Assembly: GCF_037071985.1 (NCBI RefSeq)
Contig: NZ_JAXHDF010000001.1
Coordinates: 310,001-374,000 of the forward strand
DNA from: Pseudogracilibacillus sp037071985
Lineage (GTDB): Bacteria; Bacillota; Bacilli; Bacillales; Amphibacillaceae
DNA length: 64,000 bases
Direction: 5' to 3'
The translations under genes were made by a program, and so were the position numbers. The notes under the pieces are model-generated. The model worked only from the letters and a program-made list of their open reading frames with translations. It ran no database searches and was not told where the DNA came from. Shown piece by piece: positions 9,153 through 16,903 of the stretch; within the stretch, counting starts at the first letter, position 1; each line of letters starts with the position of its first letter.

Positions 9153-10063
9153 TTTAGTTCCCCCTCCACTAATCCTAAGAAGTACTCTTCTAATTTCAGT
9201 GCTTCTATACGAAATTCCATCACTAACACATCATTGTCATTGAAGAGTCGATTGATTTCGCCACCTTCTTCTACATGATTTTGGATAGTGATTATTTGAT
9301 CAGGAAGGATTTTATACTGAATATCACCATATGCTTGCTCTAACAACCGTGCTGCTTTCGCTGTATCATTAACTTTAAGACAAATTTGTTTCTTACTTTT
9401 TTCATCTAAAGCCTCTTTACTTAAATCATCGACGATTACACCATTCTTGATAAATACAAAGCGTGTTGCCAGCAATTGCAGTTCAGTTAAAATATGACTT
9501 GAAACTAAAATCGTTGTTTGTTTTTCTTGGTTTAGCTTTAATAATAACTGACGAATCTCCATAATCCCTTCAGCATCCAACCCATTGATTGGCTCATCTA
9601 GCACTAAACAATCTGGACTACTTAGTAGACAAAGGGCGATACCTAATCTTTGCTTCATTCCCATGGAGTATTCTTTAAACCGTTTCTTCTTTTCATTTGC
9701 TAAATCAACAATTTGTAAAACCTCATAAATACGTTCTTTCTCAGCAATGCCTCGTTGAATTCTAAAATACTCTAGATTTTGTGTTGCAGTAAAATCCGGG
9801 AAAAACTCAGGTGTCTCTATCATGAAGCCCATTCTCTTTTTGGCTTGAGCTAATTCCTTACCTGATTTGCCAAATAGTTGAATGTCTCCTGCAGTTGGAA
9901 TTAATTGTCCCGAAAGCATTTTAAATATAGTTGATTTGCCAGCACCATTCTTACCAATTAATGCACAAATTTCTCCTTTTCTTAAAGAGAAATCTAGAGG
10001 TTTAATAACTTCTTCTTTTTTAAAGGTTTTCCTCAATTGATACGTTTGAATAATGGTATCCAT
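9149..10063 (-). CDS. ABC transporter ATP-binding protein, bacitracin/lantibiotic-resistance type
   Basis: A 304-residue ATPase: Walker A GKNGAGKS (about residues 37-44), signature YSMGMKQRLG, Walker B CLVLDEPINGLD, switch histidine in SSHIL. Residues from about 220 on form the extra C-terminal domain common in BcrA-like and DUF4162-like ATPases. It follows the regulator gene by 93 nt and overlaps the permease gene, so it belongs to the same module. Start ATG 10063 is preceded by GAAGGGGTCG. Confidence 0.88.
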   Translation of the reverse strand: MDTIIQTYQLRKTFKKEEVIKPLDFSLRKGEICALIGKNGAGKSTIFKMLSGQLIPTAGDIQLFGKSGKELAQAKKRMGFMIETPEFFPDFTATQNLEYFRIQRGIAEKERIYEVLQIVDLANEKKKRFKEYSMGMKQRLGIALCLLSSPDCLVLDEPINGLDAEGIMEIRQLLLKLNQEKQTTILVSSHILTELQLLATRFVFIKNGVIVDDLSKEALDEKSKKQICLKVNDTAKAARLLEQAYGDIQYKILPDQIITIQNHVEEGGEINRLFNDNDVLVMEFRIEALKLEEYFLGLVEGELK

Positions 10064-10156
10064 CTTTCGACCCCTTCGCTAAATTTATTGATACATTCAG
10101 TTTAGCTTAGATGTCTTTAATATCCCTTAAACAAAACATAAAGAAATCATAAAGAA

Positions 10157-10837
10157 TTAAACCAGCATAAAGCCGACTCCCCATATCGTCTTTATATACT
10201 CGTCAGAAGATATTTGGGCAATTTTTTTACGGATATTTGAGACATGGACACTAATGGTATTGTCATCGCCTAAGTAAGTCCCTTTCCAGATTCTTTCATA
10301 AATCTCCCTTTTAGAAAAAGCACGCTCAGGATGGCTTACAAATAAGGATAAAATATCAAATTCTGCATTCGTTAATTGCAGCTCGTTTTTTTCTAAAGAT
10401 ACAGTTAGTTTTTCTGAATTAATTTCCAGTCCACGCCATACTTTCACCGCCGTTTGTATTGGATGAGCATTTGATTTTCGTAATTGAACTTCAACTCTAG
10501 CTATAACCTCTTTTTGATTAAACGGCTTGGTTATATAATCATCTGCCCCCATTTTTAATACATGTACTTTATCTTCTATATCAACCTTGGCTGAAATCAC
10601 AATAATTGGAATACCGCTCTTTTCCTTAACCTGTGTTATTAATTCTTCCCCACTTATACCTGGTAACATCAAGTCCAATAATATTAAATCGTATGTATTT
10701 TGTTGCAGCTGTAGGAGACCTTCTGTACCGGAATAAGCGACAACCGAATCCATACCTATTTTTGTTAAAATCAGGTTCAATAACTTACTAATTTCTTGAT
10801 CATCTTCAATAATTAAAATTCTTTTACCTTTACTCAT
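10157..10837 (-). CDS. Response regulator, OmpR/PhoB family
   Basis: An OmpR-type regulator of 226 residues from the chosen start. The receiver domain begins RILIIEDDQE; the phosphoacceptor aspartate is in LILLDLMLPG, and the conserved lysine is in DDYITKPFNQKE. The C-terminal winged helix ends YIKTIWGVGFML. ATG 10837 has an upstream ACGGGTGA, whereas the in-frame ATG at 10861 has none, so 10837 is preferred. A TATAAT hexamer at 10899-10894 (minus strand) is a likely -10 element. It heads the module with the ATPase, permease and kinase. Confidence 0.92.
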   Translation of the reverse strand: MSKGKRILIIEDDQEISKLLNLILTKIGMDSVVAYSGTEGLLQLQQNTYDLILLDLMLPGISGEELITQVKEKSGIPIIVISAKVDIEDKVHVLKMGADDYITKPFNQKEVIARVEVQLRKSNAHPIQTAVKVWRGLEINSEKLTVSLEKNELQLTNAEFDILSLFVSHPERAFSKREIYERIWKGTYLGDDNTISVHVSNIRKKIAQISSDEYIKTIWGVGFMLV

Positions 10838-10976
10838 TTTTATCACCCGTCTTTGAAACATTTCGTTCTGAATTAATTACTATTGATTAAATAATTATAG
10901 CTTATTTTGTTCGATCAAATGATTAGAATGTTGACCGAATCATGAGAATAGAAAAAACGACTGGTATTTTACGTTA

Positions 10977-11018
10977 CATTAAAAAACCCGATTTGAAAAA
11001 AAGATTATCAAAACGGGG
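10977..11018 (-). terminator. Intrinsic terminator for leftward transcription
   Basis: On the minus strand CCCGTTTTGA, an 11-nt loop and TCAAATCGGG form a stem with one mismatch, followed by TTTTTTAA. It would end transcripts from the membrane-protein gene at 11321-11779 before the response regulator promoter. Confidence 0.65.
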
Positions 11019-11320
11019 CAATCTATATTTCATATCTATAGTGATCAAATATATTTATCCAAATAGTTTTTTCTAAGTTTACATTACCTGAAAAATCTTA
11101 CTATGCTATGGGGTTCTCTTCTTTCTCCAAACTATTAATTATCATTAATCCTAATATTGCATTTCTTTTTTGGTATTACGTTAACACTCATCCTTGTCTG
11201 GACATGCTGCCTTTAGACAGCATTCGATTTTTATCTTAGTTACCTTTGGTAGATCACTTTCTCCTTATCCCGTCTTGATGTATTGGTAAGTTACACGATA
11301 TTTTAAATGACTCCCGCGGT
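11019..11320. other. Intergenic stretch, no gene seen
   Basis: About 300 bp downstream of the small membrane-protein gene. It has stop codons in all frames at short distances and no recognisable motif. It may be 3' untranslated DNA between that gene and the terminator at 10977-11018. Confidence 0.4.
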
Positions 11321-11779
11321 TTAAGACACGTTTAAATGATCTTTTTTCTCTTCTTTATAAAAACTCGTCAGTATTGTGTATCCTAATAAAATTTGAAAAA
11401 AATGCATAGTTTTTCCTGACAACATCATCTTATTAAAAAACCCACCGGGAATTGACAAAAAATGCAGCGGAGCATCGATTGAAAAAACAAGAACAGTATA
11501 ATAACTAAGATAAAATGCTGGCAAACCAATTACTAAAATCTTCCCTAAGTTTAGTTTCCATTTTCCACGTTTTTTATGTTCATTGAGAATGTAAGACGTA
11601 CCGACCAACATCCCGAAAAGGGGATATATAATAGTCATTGAAATTATGTATGGAAACATTTGAAATGTTTGTTGTGCATGTTCGCTTAATCGAACATCTA
11701 ATACAGCTAAAACAAAAATCGTTAGAAGTAATACAACAGCATATAGAGAAATCCATCTTTTTTCTTTCCATATTTGCAT
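11321..11779 (-). CDS. Four-helix membrane protein of unknown function
   Basis: A 152-residue protein with about four hydrophobic segments (roughly residues 11-29, 42-64, 80-100 and 122-141) and charged ends. I do not recognise a family. The ribosome site AAGGAGGT before ATG 11779 is strong, which supports a real gene. It is transcribed away from the RND exporter gene; their 5' ends are 271 bp apart, so the two could share control. Function unknown. Confidence 0.65.
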   Translation of the reverse strand: MQIWKEKRWISLYAVVLLLTIFVLAVLDVRLSEHAQQTFQMFPYIISMTIIYPLFGMLVGTSYILNEHKKRGKWKLNLGKILVIGLPAFYLSYYTVLVFSIDAPLHFLSIPGGFFNKMMLSGKTMHFFQILLGYTILTSFYKEEKKDHLNVS

Positions 11780-11967
11780 ATCTTCAATACCTCCTTAATT
11801 TTTGAAGGTGCCTCTTATTTCTACCCTATCATAAAATACCCTTCTTTTGTAAACATTTTCCAAAATATATAAACAATTATACGCCCTTAGTCTTATTCCT
11901 TTTAAACCTAAAGTCGCTTCTGCTCTAAATAAAAGCTTGTTATGATAATGCATACAATGAAAAAGGA

Positions 11968-12014
11968 TTGACTTAATCTTATTATAGACATATAGTTAGT
12001 TACATAACTAACTA
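11968..12014 (+). promoter_or_regulatory. RND exporter promoter with overlapping palindromic operator
   Basis: TTGACT (11968-11973), 17 bp, TATAGT (11991-11996) form a sigma-A promoter. A perfect dyad, TAGTTAGTTA (11993-12002), 2 bp, TAACTAACTA (12005-12014), covers the -10 and the start site. This size and placement is typical for TetR-type repressor sites at efflux-pump promoters. No TetR gene is adjacent. Confidence 0.75.
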
Positions 12015-12050
12015 ACCAATTAAGGTAATTCTAAAAATGGGGGTATGGAA

Positions 12051-15000
12051 GTGTTGCGTTTTTTATTAAAAAGAAAGATCATAGTCGGCTTATTTATTAC
12101 GTTGATTTTTGGTTTAGGATTTTACGGAGTTACTAACCTAGATAAAGAACTTTTTCCATCAGTAACATTTAATCAAACATTAATTGTTATTGAGACAGAA
12201 GAAATGCCTGCGGAAGATGTAGAGCAATTTGTTACGATTCCGGTAGAACAGGTGTTGGAAAACACAAAAGGCGTAGATAGTTATGAATCTACAACTTCAA
12301 CAAATGATACTTTTTTTATCGTTGACCTTGAGAATGATAATAGCAATGCAGTATCAAAAGAAATTGAAAATGAAATAAACGGGTTAACAAATGAATTATA
12401 CGGAGTAAAAAATGTTACTGTCATGCAAGCCTCTACTCAAGGGCAATATGAATTTTTTATGGATATATCTGGTGGAACTTTAAAAGAAATGTCTGATTTT
12501 GCATCAGATATAGTAAAGCCAAGATTAGAAGCACTGAAAGAAGTAAATGAAGTTGCTATCTCGGGATTAGAGGAAAAGGAAATAACCATTACGCTGAAAC
12601 CAAAGCAATTGGAGACCTACGAAATCACCCAAGAAGATATTATTTCTGCCATTGAACAGTCAAATACAAATACATCAATTGGAAGTTTTAAACGTGAAGA
12701 AGGGGATCCAAGTCTTCGTTGGAATACAAAATTTAACAATATAAATGACATTAAAGCTATTCAAATTCAGACGAATGAAGGAATGAAAAAGTTATTAGAC
12801 TTTGCTAATGTCAAAGAAGAAACAAGTGAACAAACGAATGTCGCTTGGAAAAATGGTAATCCAGAATTTTTACTTCTACAAATTGGTAGATCTAACGGCT
12901 TTACCCAAATTGACATGGCAGAAGCTATACGAGCGGAAGTAGAAAAAATTGAACAAGAACATGATAACCACCTTCAAATTGAAGAAATTGCTGCACAAGC
13001 TGATTATGTTACGAGTGCGATTGATGGTGTAACGAGTAATATTTTAATTGGTGGAATCATTGCAGTCATCGTCTTATTATTGTTCTTACGCAGTTTCCGA
13101 GCAACCTTTATTATCGGACTGTCCATTCCTGCTTCCGTATTACTTGCTGTTATAACAATGACCTTTCTTGATTACAGCTTTAATTTATTAAGTTTAGTCG
13201 GACTTGGGTTGGGTATTGGGATGTTGGTCGATGCCTCTATCGTTGTATTGGAATCTATTTTTAAGAAAAAGGAAGAAGGATATTCAAATGTTGAAGCCGT
13301 TATATCTGGTACAAAAGAAGTTGTAGGCGCTGTAATATCCTCTATGCTGACGACAATTGTCGTTTTTGTACCAATTGTTTTACTAGATGATGAGATTGGT
13401 AAAATGATGATTGTACTCACAGTTGTTATTGCTGTCACACTCATTAGCTCAGTCATCGTCGCGTTCACACTAATTCCAGTGTTATCGGAGAACTTTTTAA
13501 AAGCAAGGCCCAAAAAAGTTGGAAAACTTAATTTAATTGGCAAATATGGTCGCATTATTGAGTGGCTAACAAAGAAAAAACGTCGACGTCTTGGTGTACT
13601 TACTCTTTTTATCCTATTATTTTTTAGTTCTTTCTTATTACTTGCCAAAATTCCAATGACATTAATGCCGGATATTTTAAATCGTTATGCAGAAGTAATT
13701 GTAGAACTAGAACCAGGAGTCTCTACTGATGACCGTGCCGAAATTGCTTTAAAAATGAACGAAGTATTGGAAGAAATACCGGATGTAGATAATAATGTCA
13801 TATTAGATAATACAGGTGCTTTCATTGCACTCATCAATATGACTCCAGAAGAAGAAAAAACGATGGATCAAGATAAAATTAACGAGCAAATATTAGATAA
13901 ATTCCAAGCACTTGAATCTGACTTTCCAGTTAAAAGTGTTGGTGCTGCTATGGATGGTACAATAAATCCACCAATTGGACTGAGAGTTAGCGGTGAAAAC
14001 ATTACAACTTTACAAACTATTGCAGAAGATGTGAAAGAAGAATTAGAAAAACTAGAGAGCATCAAATCCGTGATGGTACAAAATGGAGAGAGTGCAGAAG
14101 AAGTTTTAATTGAACTAAATGAAAGTAATATGAATGAGGATAATATTTCTGCTCCTCACCTGTACATGAATATCTTAGAAAAGTTTACTGATACACCGGT
14201 CGGAGAAATGGTTGTTAACGGGAATTCAGTACCTATTTTAGTAAAGAATGATCAAAATATTCACGAGAAACAGGATCTATTAGATAACAAGATAATGACT
14301 GTAGATGGAGAAAAGAAACTTTCTAATTATATTTCATTAAAAGAGGCTTCTTCCCAGTTACAAATTGACCGCTCAAATGGGAAAAGATATATCAGCATTA
14401 CTGCTGATATGGAGGGGCAAGATTTAGGTGCAGTTAACCGAGAAATAAATAAAATAATTCAAGTTCTTGACATAGACCGAGGTTACACCGTTGAACTTAC
14501 TGGTGATTTAGAAGAACAACAAAAGGCCGCACAAGATTTAGTCATTATTTTTGCTATCTCACTGTTTCTAGTCTTTGTCGTCATGGCCATCCAATTTAAT
14601 AGTTTAAAACATCCGATTATTATATTATTTATTATTCCACTTACAATTACAGGAGTACTAATTGGACTGTTCATTTCTCAAAAGGAATTAAATATTATGT
14701 CGGGAATTGGAGTAATCATGCTCATTGGAATCGTCTTAAATAACGGAATCCTACTTATTGATCGAGTTAGACAGCTACGAAATAACGGTTTAGATGTGAA
14801 TGAAGCAATGGTCAATGCTGCGCAAGAACGAATTAGACCGATTTTCATGACAACATTAACAACAGTTGGCGGAATGTTGCCACTTGCTTTAGCGACAGGA
14901 ACATCTAGCGATTATCAATCACCACTTGCTGTAGTCATTATTTCAGGATTACTGTTTTCAACCTTTATCACATTAATCTTAATTCCCGCTGTTTACCTAC

Positions 15001-15089
15001 TGTTTGAGGATATTGGAAATGGAATGAAGCGGATATTTAGAAGGAAGAAATCGGTAGTTCAAGTAACAGCTCGATCGGAAGCTCAATGA
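12051..15089 (+). CDS. RND-family (AcrB/SwrC-like) efflux transporter
   Basis: A protein of about 1,012 residues with the RND plan: one N-terminal membrane helix, a large extracytoplasmic loop, a block of helices near residues 335-485, a second helix near 525, a second large loop and a final block near residues 835-990. The TM4-type motif VGLGLGIGMLVDASIVVLE carries the aspartate expected for proton relay. Family members export drugs, surfactants or lipids using the proton gradient. GTG 12051 is preferred to ATG 12045 because the G-rich ribosome site (12039-12043) touches the ATG but is 7 nt from the GTG. No membrane-fusion partner gene is adjacent. Symbol left blank because similarity to SwrC is only general. 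Confidence 0.92.
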   Translation: MLRFLLKRKIIVGLFITLIFGLGFYGVTNLDKELFPSVTFNQTLIVIETEEMPAEDVEQFVTIPVEQVLENTKGVDSYESTTSTNDTFFIVDLENDNSNAVSKEIENEINGLTNELYGVKNVTVMQASTQGQYEFFMDISGGTLKEMSDFASDIVKPRLEALKEVNEVAISGLEEKEITITLKPKQLETYEITQEDIISAIEQSNTNTSIGSFKREEGDPSLRWNTKFNNINDIKAIQIQTNEGMKKLLDFANVKEETSEQTNVAWKNGNPEFLLLQIGRSNGFTQIDMAEAIRAEVEKIEQEHDNHLQIEEIAAQADYVTSAIDGVTSNILIGGIIAVIVLLLFLRSFRATFIIGLSIPASVLLAVITMTFLDYSFNLLSLVGLGLGIGMLVDASIVVLESIFKKKEEGYSNVEAVISGTKEVVGAVISSMLTTIVVFVPIVLLDDEIGKMMIVLTVVIAVTLISSVIVAFTLIPVLSENFLKARPKKVGKLNLIGKYGRIIEWLTKKKRRRLGVLTLFILLFFSSFLLLAKIPMTLMPDILNRYAEVIVELEPGVSTDDRAEIALKMNEVLEEIPDVDNNVILDNTGAFIALINMTPEEEKTMDQDKINEQILDKFQALESDFPVKSVGAAMDGTINPPIGLRVSGENITTLQTIAEDVKEELEKLESIKSVMVQNGESAEEVLIELNESNMNEDNISAPHLYMNILEKFTDTPVGEMVVNGNSVPILVKNDQNIHEKQDLLDNKIMTVDGEKKLSNYISLKEASSQLQIDRSNGKRYISITADMEGQDLGAVNREINKIIQVLDIDRGYTVELTGDLEEQQKAAQDLVIIFAISLFLVFVVMAIQFNSLKHPIIILFIIPLTITGVLIGLFISQKELNIMSGIGVIMLIGIVLNNGILLIDRVRQLRNNGLDVNEAMVNAAQERIRPIFMTTLTTVGGMLPLALATGTSSDYQSPLAVVIISGLLFSTFITLILIPAVYLLFEDIGNGMKRIFRRKKSVVQVTARSEAQ

Positions 15090-15123
15090 AACTGAATTGT
15101 TCAAACTATGAAAGTGGGCTAAA

Positions 15124-15358
15124 TATCGGCGGATTGCTTTGGGATAACGGCGATGAGAATGTTTATATCGGCGGTTGGACCATTTTATCGTCGGAGCAAA
15201 TTAATTTATCGGCGTATGACGAAATATAACGGCGGTATCCGTTTTATCGGCGGGGATCCTTAGGATAACGGCGATCCGAATGTTTATATCGGTGGTTGGA
15301 CCAGGTTATCGGCGGAGCAAATAGATTTATCGGCTAATTTGGTCATAATATCGGCGAT
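15124..15358 (+). repeat. Twelve-unit array of ATCGGCGG-type core, 21-bp period
   Basis: The core TATCGGCGG, with variants ATAACGGCG and TATCGTCGG, occurs twelve times. The core C falls at 15127, 15148, 15169, 15189, 15210, 15230, 15248, 15269, 15290, 15310, 15331 and 15352, so the spacing is 20-21 bp except for one 18. A longer block of about 70 bp starting at 15142 is repeated with few changes 121 bp further on at 15263. The array fills the space between the RND gene and the shared terminator. It is the same element as the array at 2935-3068. Confidence 0.88.
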
Positions 15359-15376
15359 TACAAGTTTCCATATATA

Positions 15377-15412
15377 AAGCACCTCCCCATTGATGGGCAG
15401 GTGCTTATTTTA
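15377..15412. terminator. Intrinsic terminator between convergent RND and nrdF genes
   Basis: Stem AAGCACCT / AGGTGCTT with an inner CCC/GGG extension, followed by ATTTTA on the plus strand. It can end the RND transcript and possibly the convergent nrd transcript. Confidence 0.75.
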
Positions 15413-15444
15413 AAATGTTGTAAAGAAGCCAAAACTAATTATTT

Positions 15445-16485
15445 TTATAAATCATCAAATCCGTTTAAATCACTTGTTTTCGTATATTGACGGGATTTCT
15501 GTTCAAAAAAGTCTGTTTTTGTACCATCGAAATTATCTACATAGGCACGAATCCATTTCATTGGATTTTCTACATGTTCTTCGTAGATTTCACTTAAGCC
15601 CATCATACGTAGCATTTTGTTCGCTCGATATTTAATATACCCGCTCATTTCCTCGAGATTAATACCATCCACTTTTTCCAAAACATATGTCGACCACTCA
15701 ATTTCAAGCTCTACTGACTCTCTGAAACTGTTATATACCCAATCAATAAAGCTTTCGGTATTATATTCTGGATTTTCTGCGAGAGTCGCGCGAAACATTT
15801 CCGATATAAATCGTCCATGTTCTAGTTCATCTCTGTTTATATAGCTAACCATCGTAGACGTTCCGACCATTTTGTTATTTCTGGCCAAGTTATAAAAGAA
15901 GGCAAATCCTGAATAGAAAAACATTCCTTCAAGTAAAATCGTATATACCATTGTTTTCAAGATGTTTTCAATCGTTGGCTCTTCAACGAATTTATTATAA
16001 TGGTTCATAATAGCTTCATTACGTTTTAAAAGAATTGGATCTTTTCTTCCTAATTCAAATGATTCGTTTTGATCAGCAAGTGAGACGACGGATGACAACA
16101 CATAGGAATACGATTCATTATGCACTGCTTCTTGTTGCGCAATTACCGCCATGATCGATTGCACCGATGGATCGGTTGCATATAAGGAAAAAAGCAGTGC
16201 AGTCCGTGTCTGTGGTGCATCCAACGTAGACAATAAACCAATAATCTTTAAATAAGCATCTTTTTCCTCTTCTGTAAGAGCCGGAAATTGTTTTACATCA
16301 CTCGCCATATTTACTTCATCTGCTTGCCAGTAGTTTCCGACTAAACGTTTATACATCTTATACCAATGAGGATAAGCGATATCGTTCCAATTTAATATTC
16401 CACTTGATTTGCCTCCAAAAATTCCTGTTGATTTATTTGGAAAGCGTGGTTCTAATGTTTTTGCTCTCTCAAGCAGCTTTGGCAT
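15445..16485 (-). CDS. nrdF: Ribonucleoside-diphosphate reductase, beta (radical) subunit
   Basis: The 346-residue radical-generating subunit of class I ribonucleotide reductase, which partners NrdE to make deoxynucleotides. Dimetal ligands are visible: D in NMASDV, E and H in QQEAVHNESY, E in LLEGMFFY, E and H in RDELEHGRF. The tyrosine four residues after that first histidine is the expected radical tyrosine, so this is a tyrosyl-radical enzyme rather than a tyrosine-less variant. The C-terminal tail ends NGFDDL, the usual NrdE-docking region. It overlaps the flavodoxin gene by 17 nt and ends the operon. Ribosome site AGAGGGTG. Confidence 0.93.
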   Translation of the reverse strand: MPKLLERAKTLEPRFPNKSTGIFGGKSSGILNWNDIAYPHWYKMYKRLVGNYWQADEVNMASDVKQFPALTEEEKDAYLKIIGLLSTLDAPQTRTALLFSLYATDPSVQSIMAVIAQQEAVHNESYSYVLSSVVSLADQNESFELGRKDPILLKRNEAIMNHYNKFVEEPTIENILKTMVYTILLEGMFFYSGFAFFYNLARNNKMVGTSTMVSYINRDELEHGRFISEMFRATLAENPEYNTESFIDWVYNSFRESVELEIEWSTYVLEKVDGINLEEMSGYIKYRANKMLRMMGLSEIYEEHVENPMKWIRAYVDNFDGTKTDFFEQKSRQYTKTSDLNGFDDL

Positions 16486-16903
16486 CTACCAACACCCTCT
16501 CTAACCAAATTTCAATATATTTTTCCTGATGTCCACGCGGTGATTGTTCAATTTTTAGTCCATTCCACTTACTATTATAAAAGGCCGCTAACTTGTCTAC
16601 CGCTTTGCAAAATAAAGTGTCTCCGCCAAATTGAGTATCTCCTGAACCAAAAATTGCTACATTATTTGGTTTATAACCTACTTCTAAAATAAAATCTTTT
16701 ACCTCATCAGGAGTACTTCCATAATCCCATGTAAATGTTCCGATAAAAATATAATCATAGATTGAAACATCAGCAATCGGCAGGTCAATTCCTATTTCAT
16801 GCATATCCACTTCCATATTATTTTCAGTTAAGTTTTGCTTAATTAATTGAGCAACCTCTTCTGTGTTCCCACTATATGAAAGATACGCAACTAAACATCT
16901 CAT
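16469..16903 (-). CDS. Flavodoxin in the nrdI position
   Basis: A 144-residue FMN-binding flavodoxin from the chosen start. The phosphate loop is SYSGNTEEVA, the second FMN loop is GTFTWDYGS and the third is GSGDTQFGGD, an arrangement closer to true flavodoxins than to typical NrdI. ATG 16903 overlaps the nrdE stop as ATGA, so I prefer it to the upstream GTG codons. In class Ib systems NrdI, a flavodoxin-like protein, supplies oxidant to load the Mn2-tyrosyl radical of NrdF. Its place between nrdE and nrdF suggests the same job here. That role is inference; a plain electron donor is possible. Confidence 0.85.
   Translation of the reverse strand: MRCLVAYLSYSGNTEEVAQLIKQNLTENNMEVDMHEIGIDLPIADVSIYDYIFIGTFTWDYGSTPDEVKDFILEVGYKPNNVAIFGSGDTQFGGDTLFCKAVDKLAAFYNSKWNGLKIEQSPRGHQEKYIEIWLERVLVDAKAA

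Noticed and set aside
13172..13648. 158-codon antisense frame inside the RND gene
   Set aside because: It is the mirror of a strongly supported transporter coding region and has no ribosome site.
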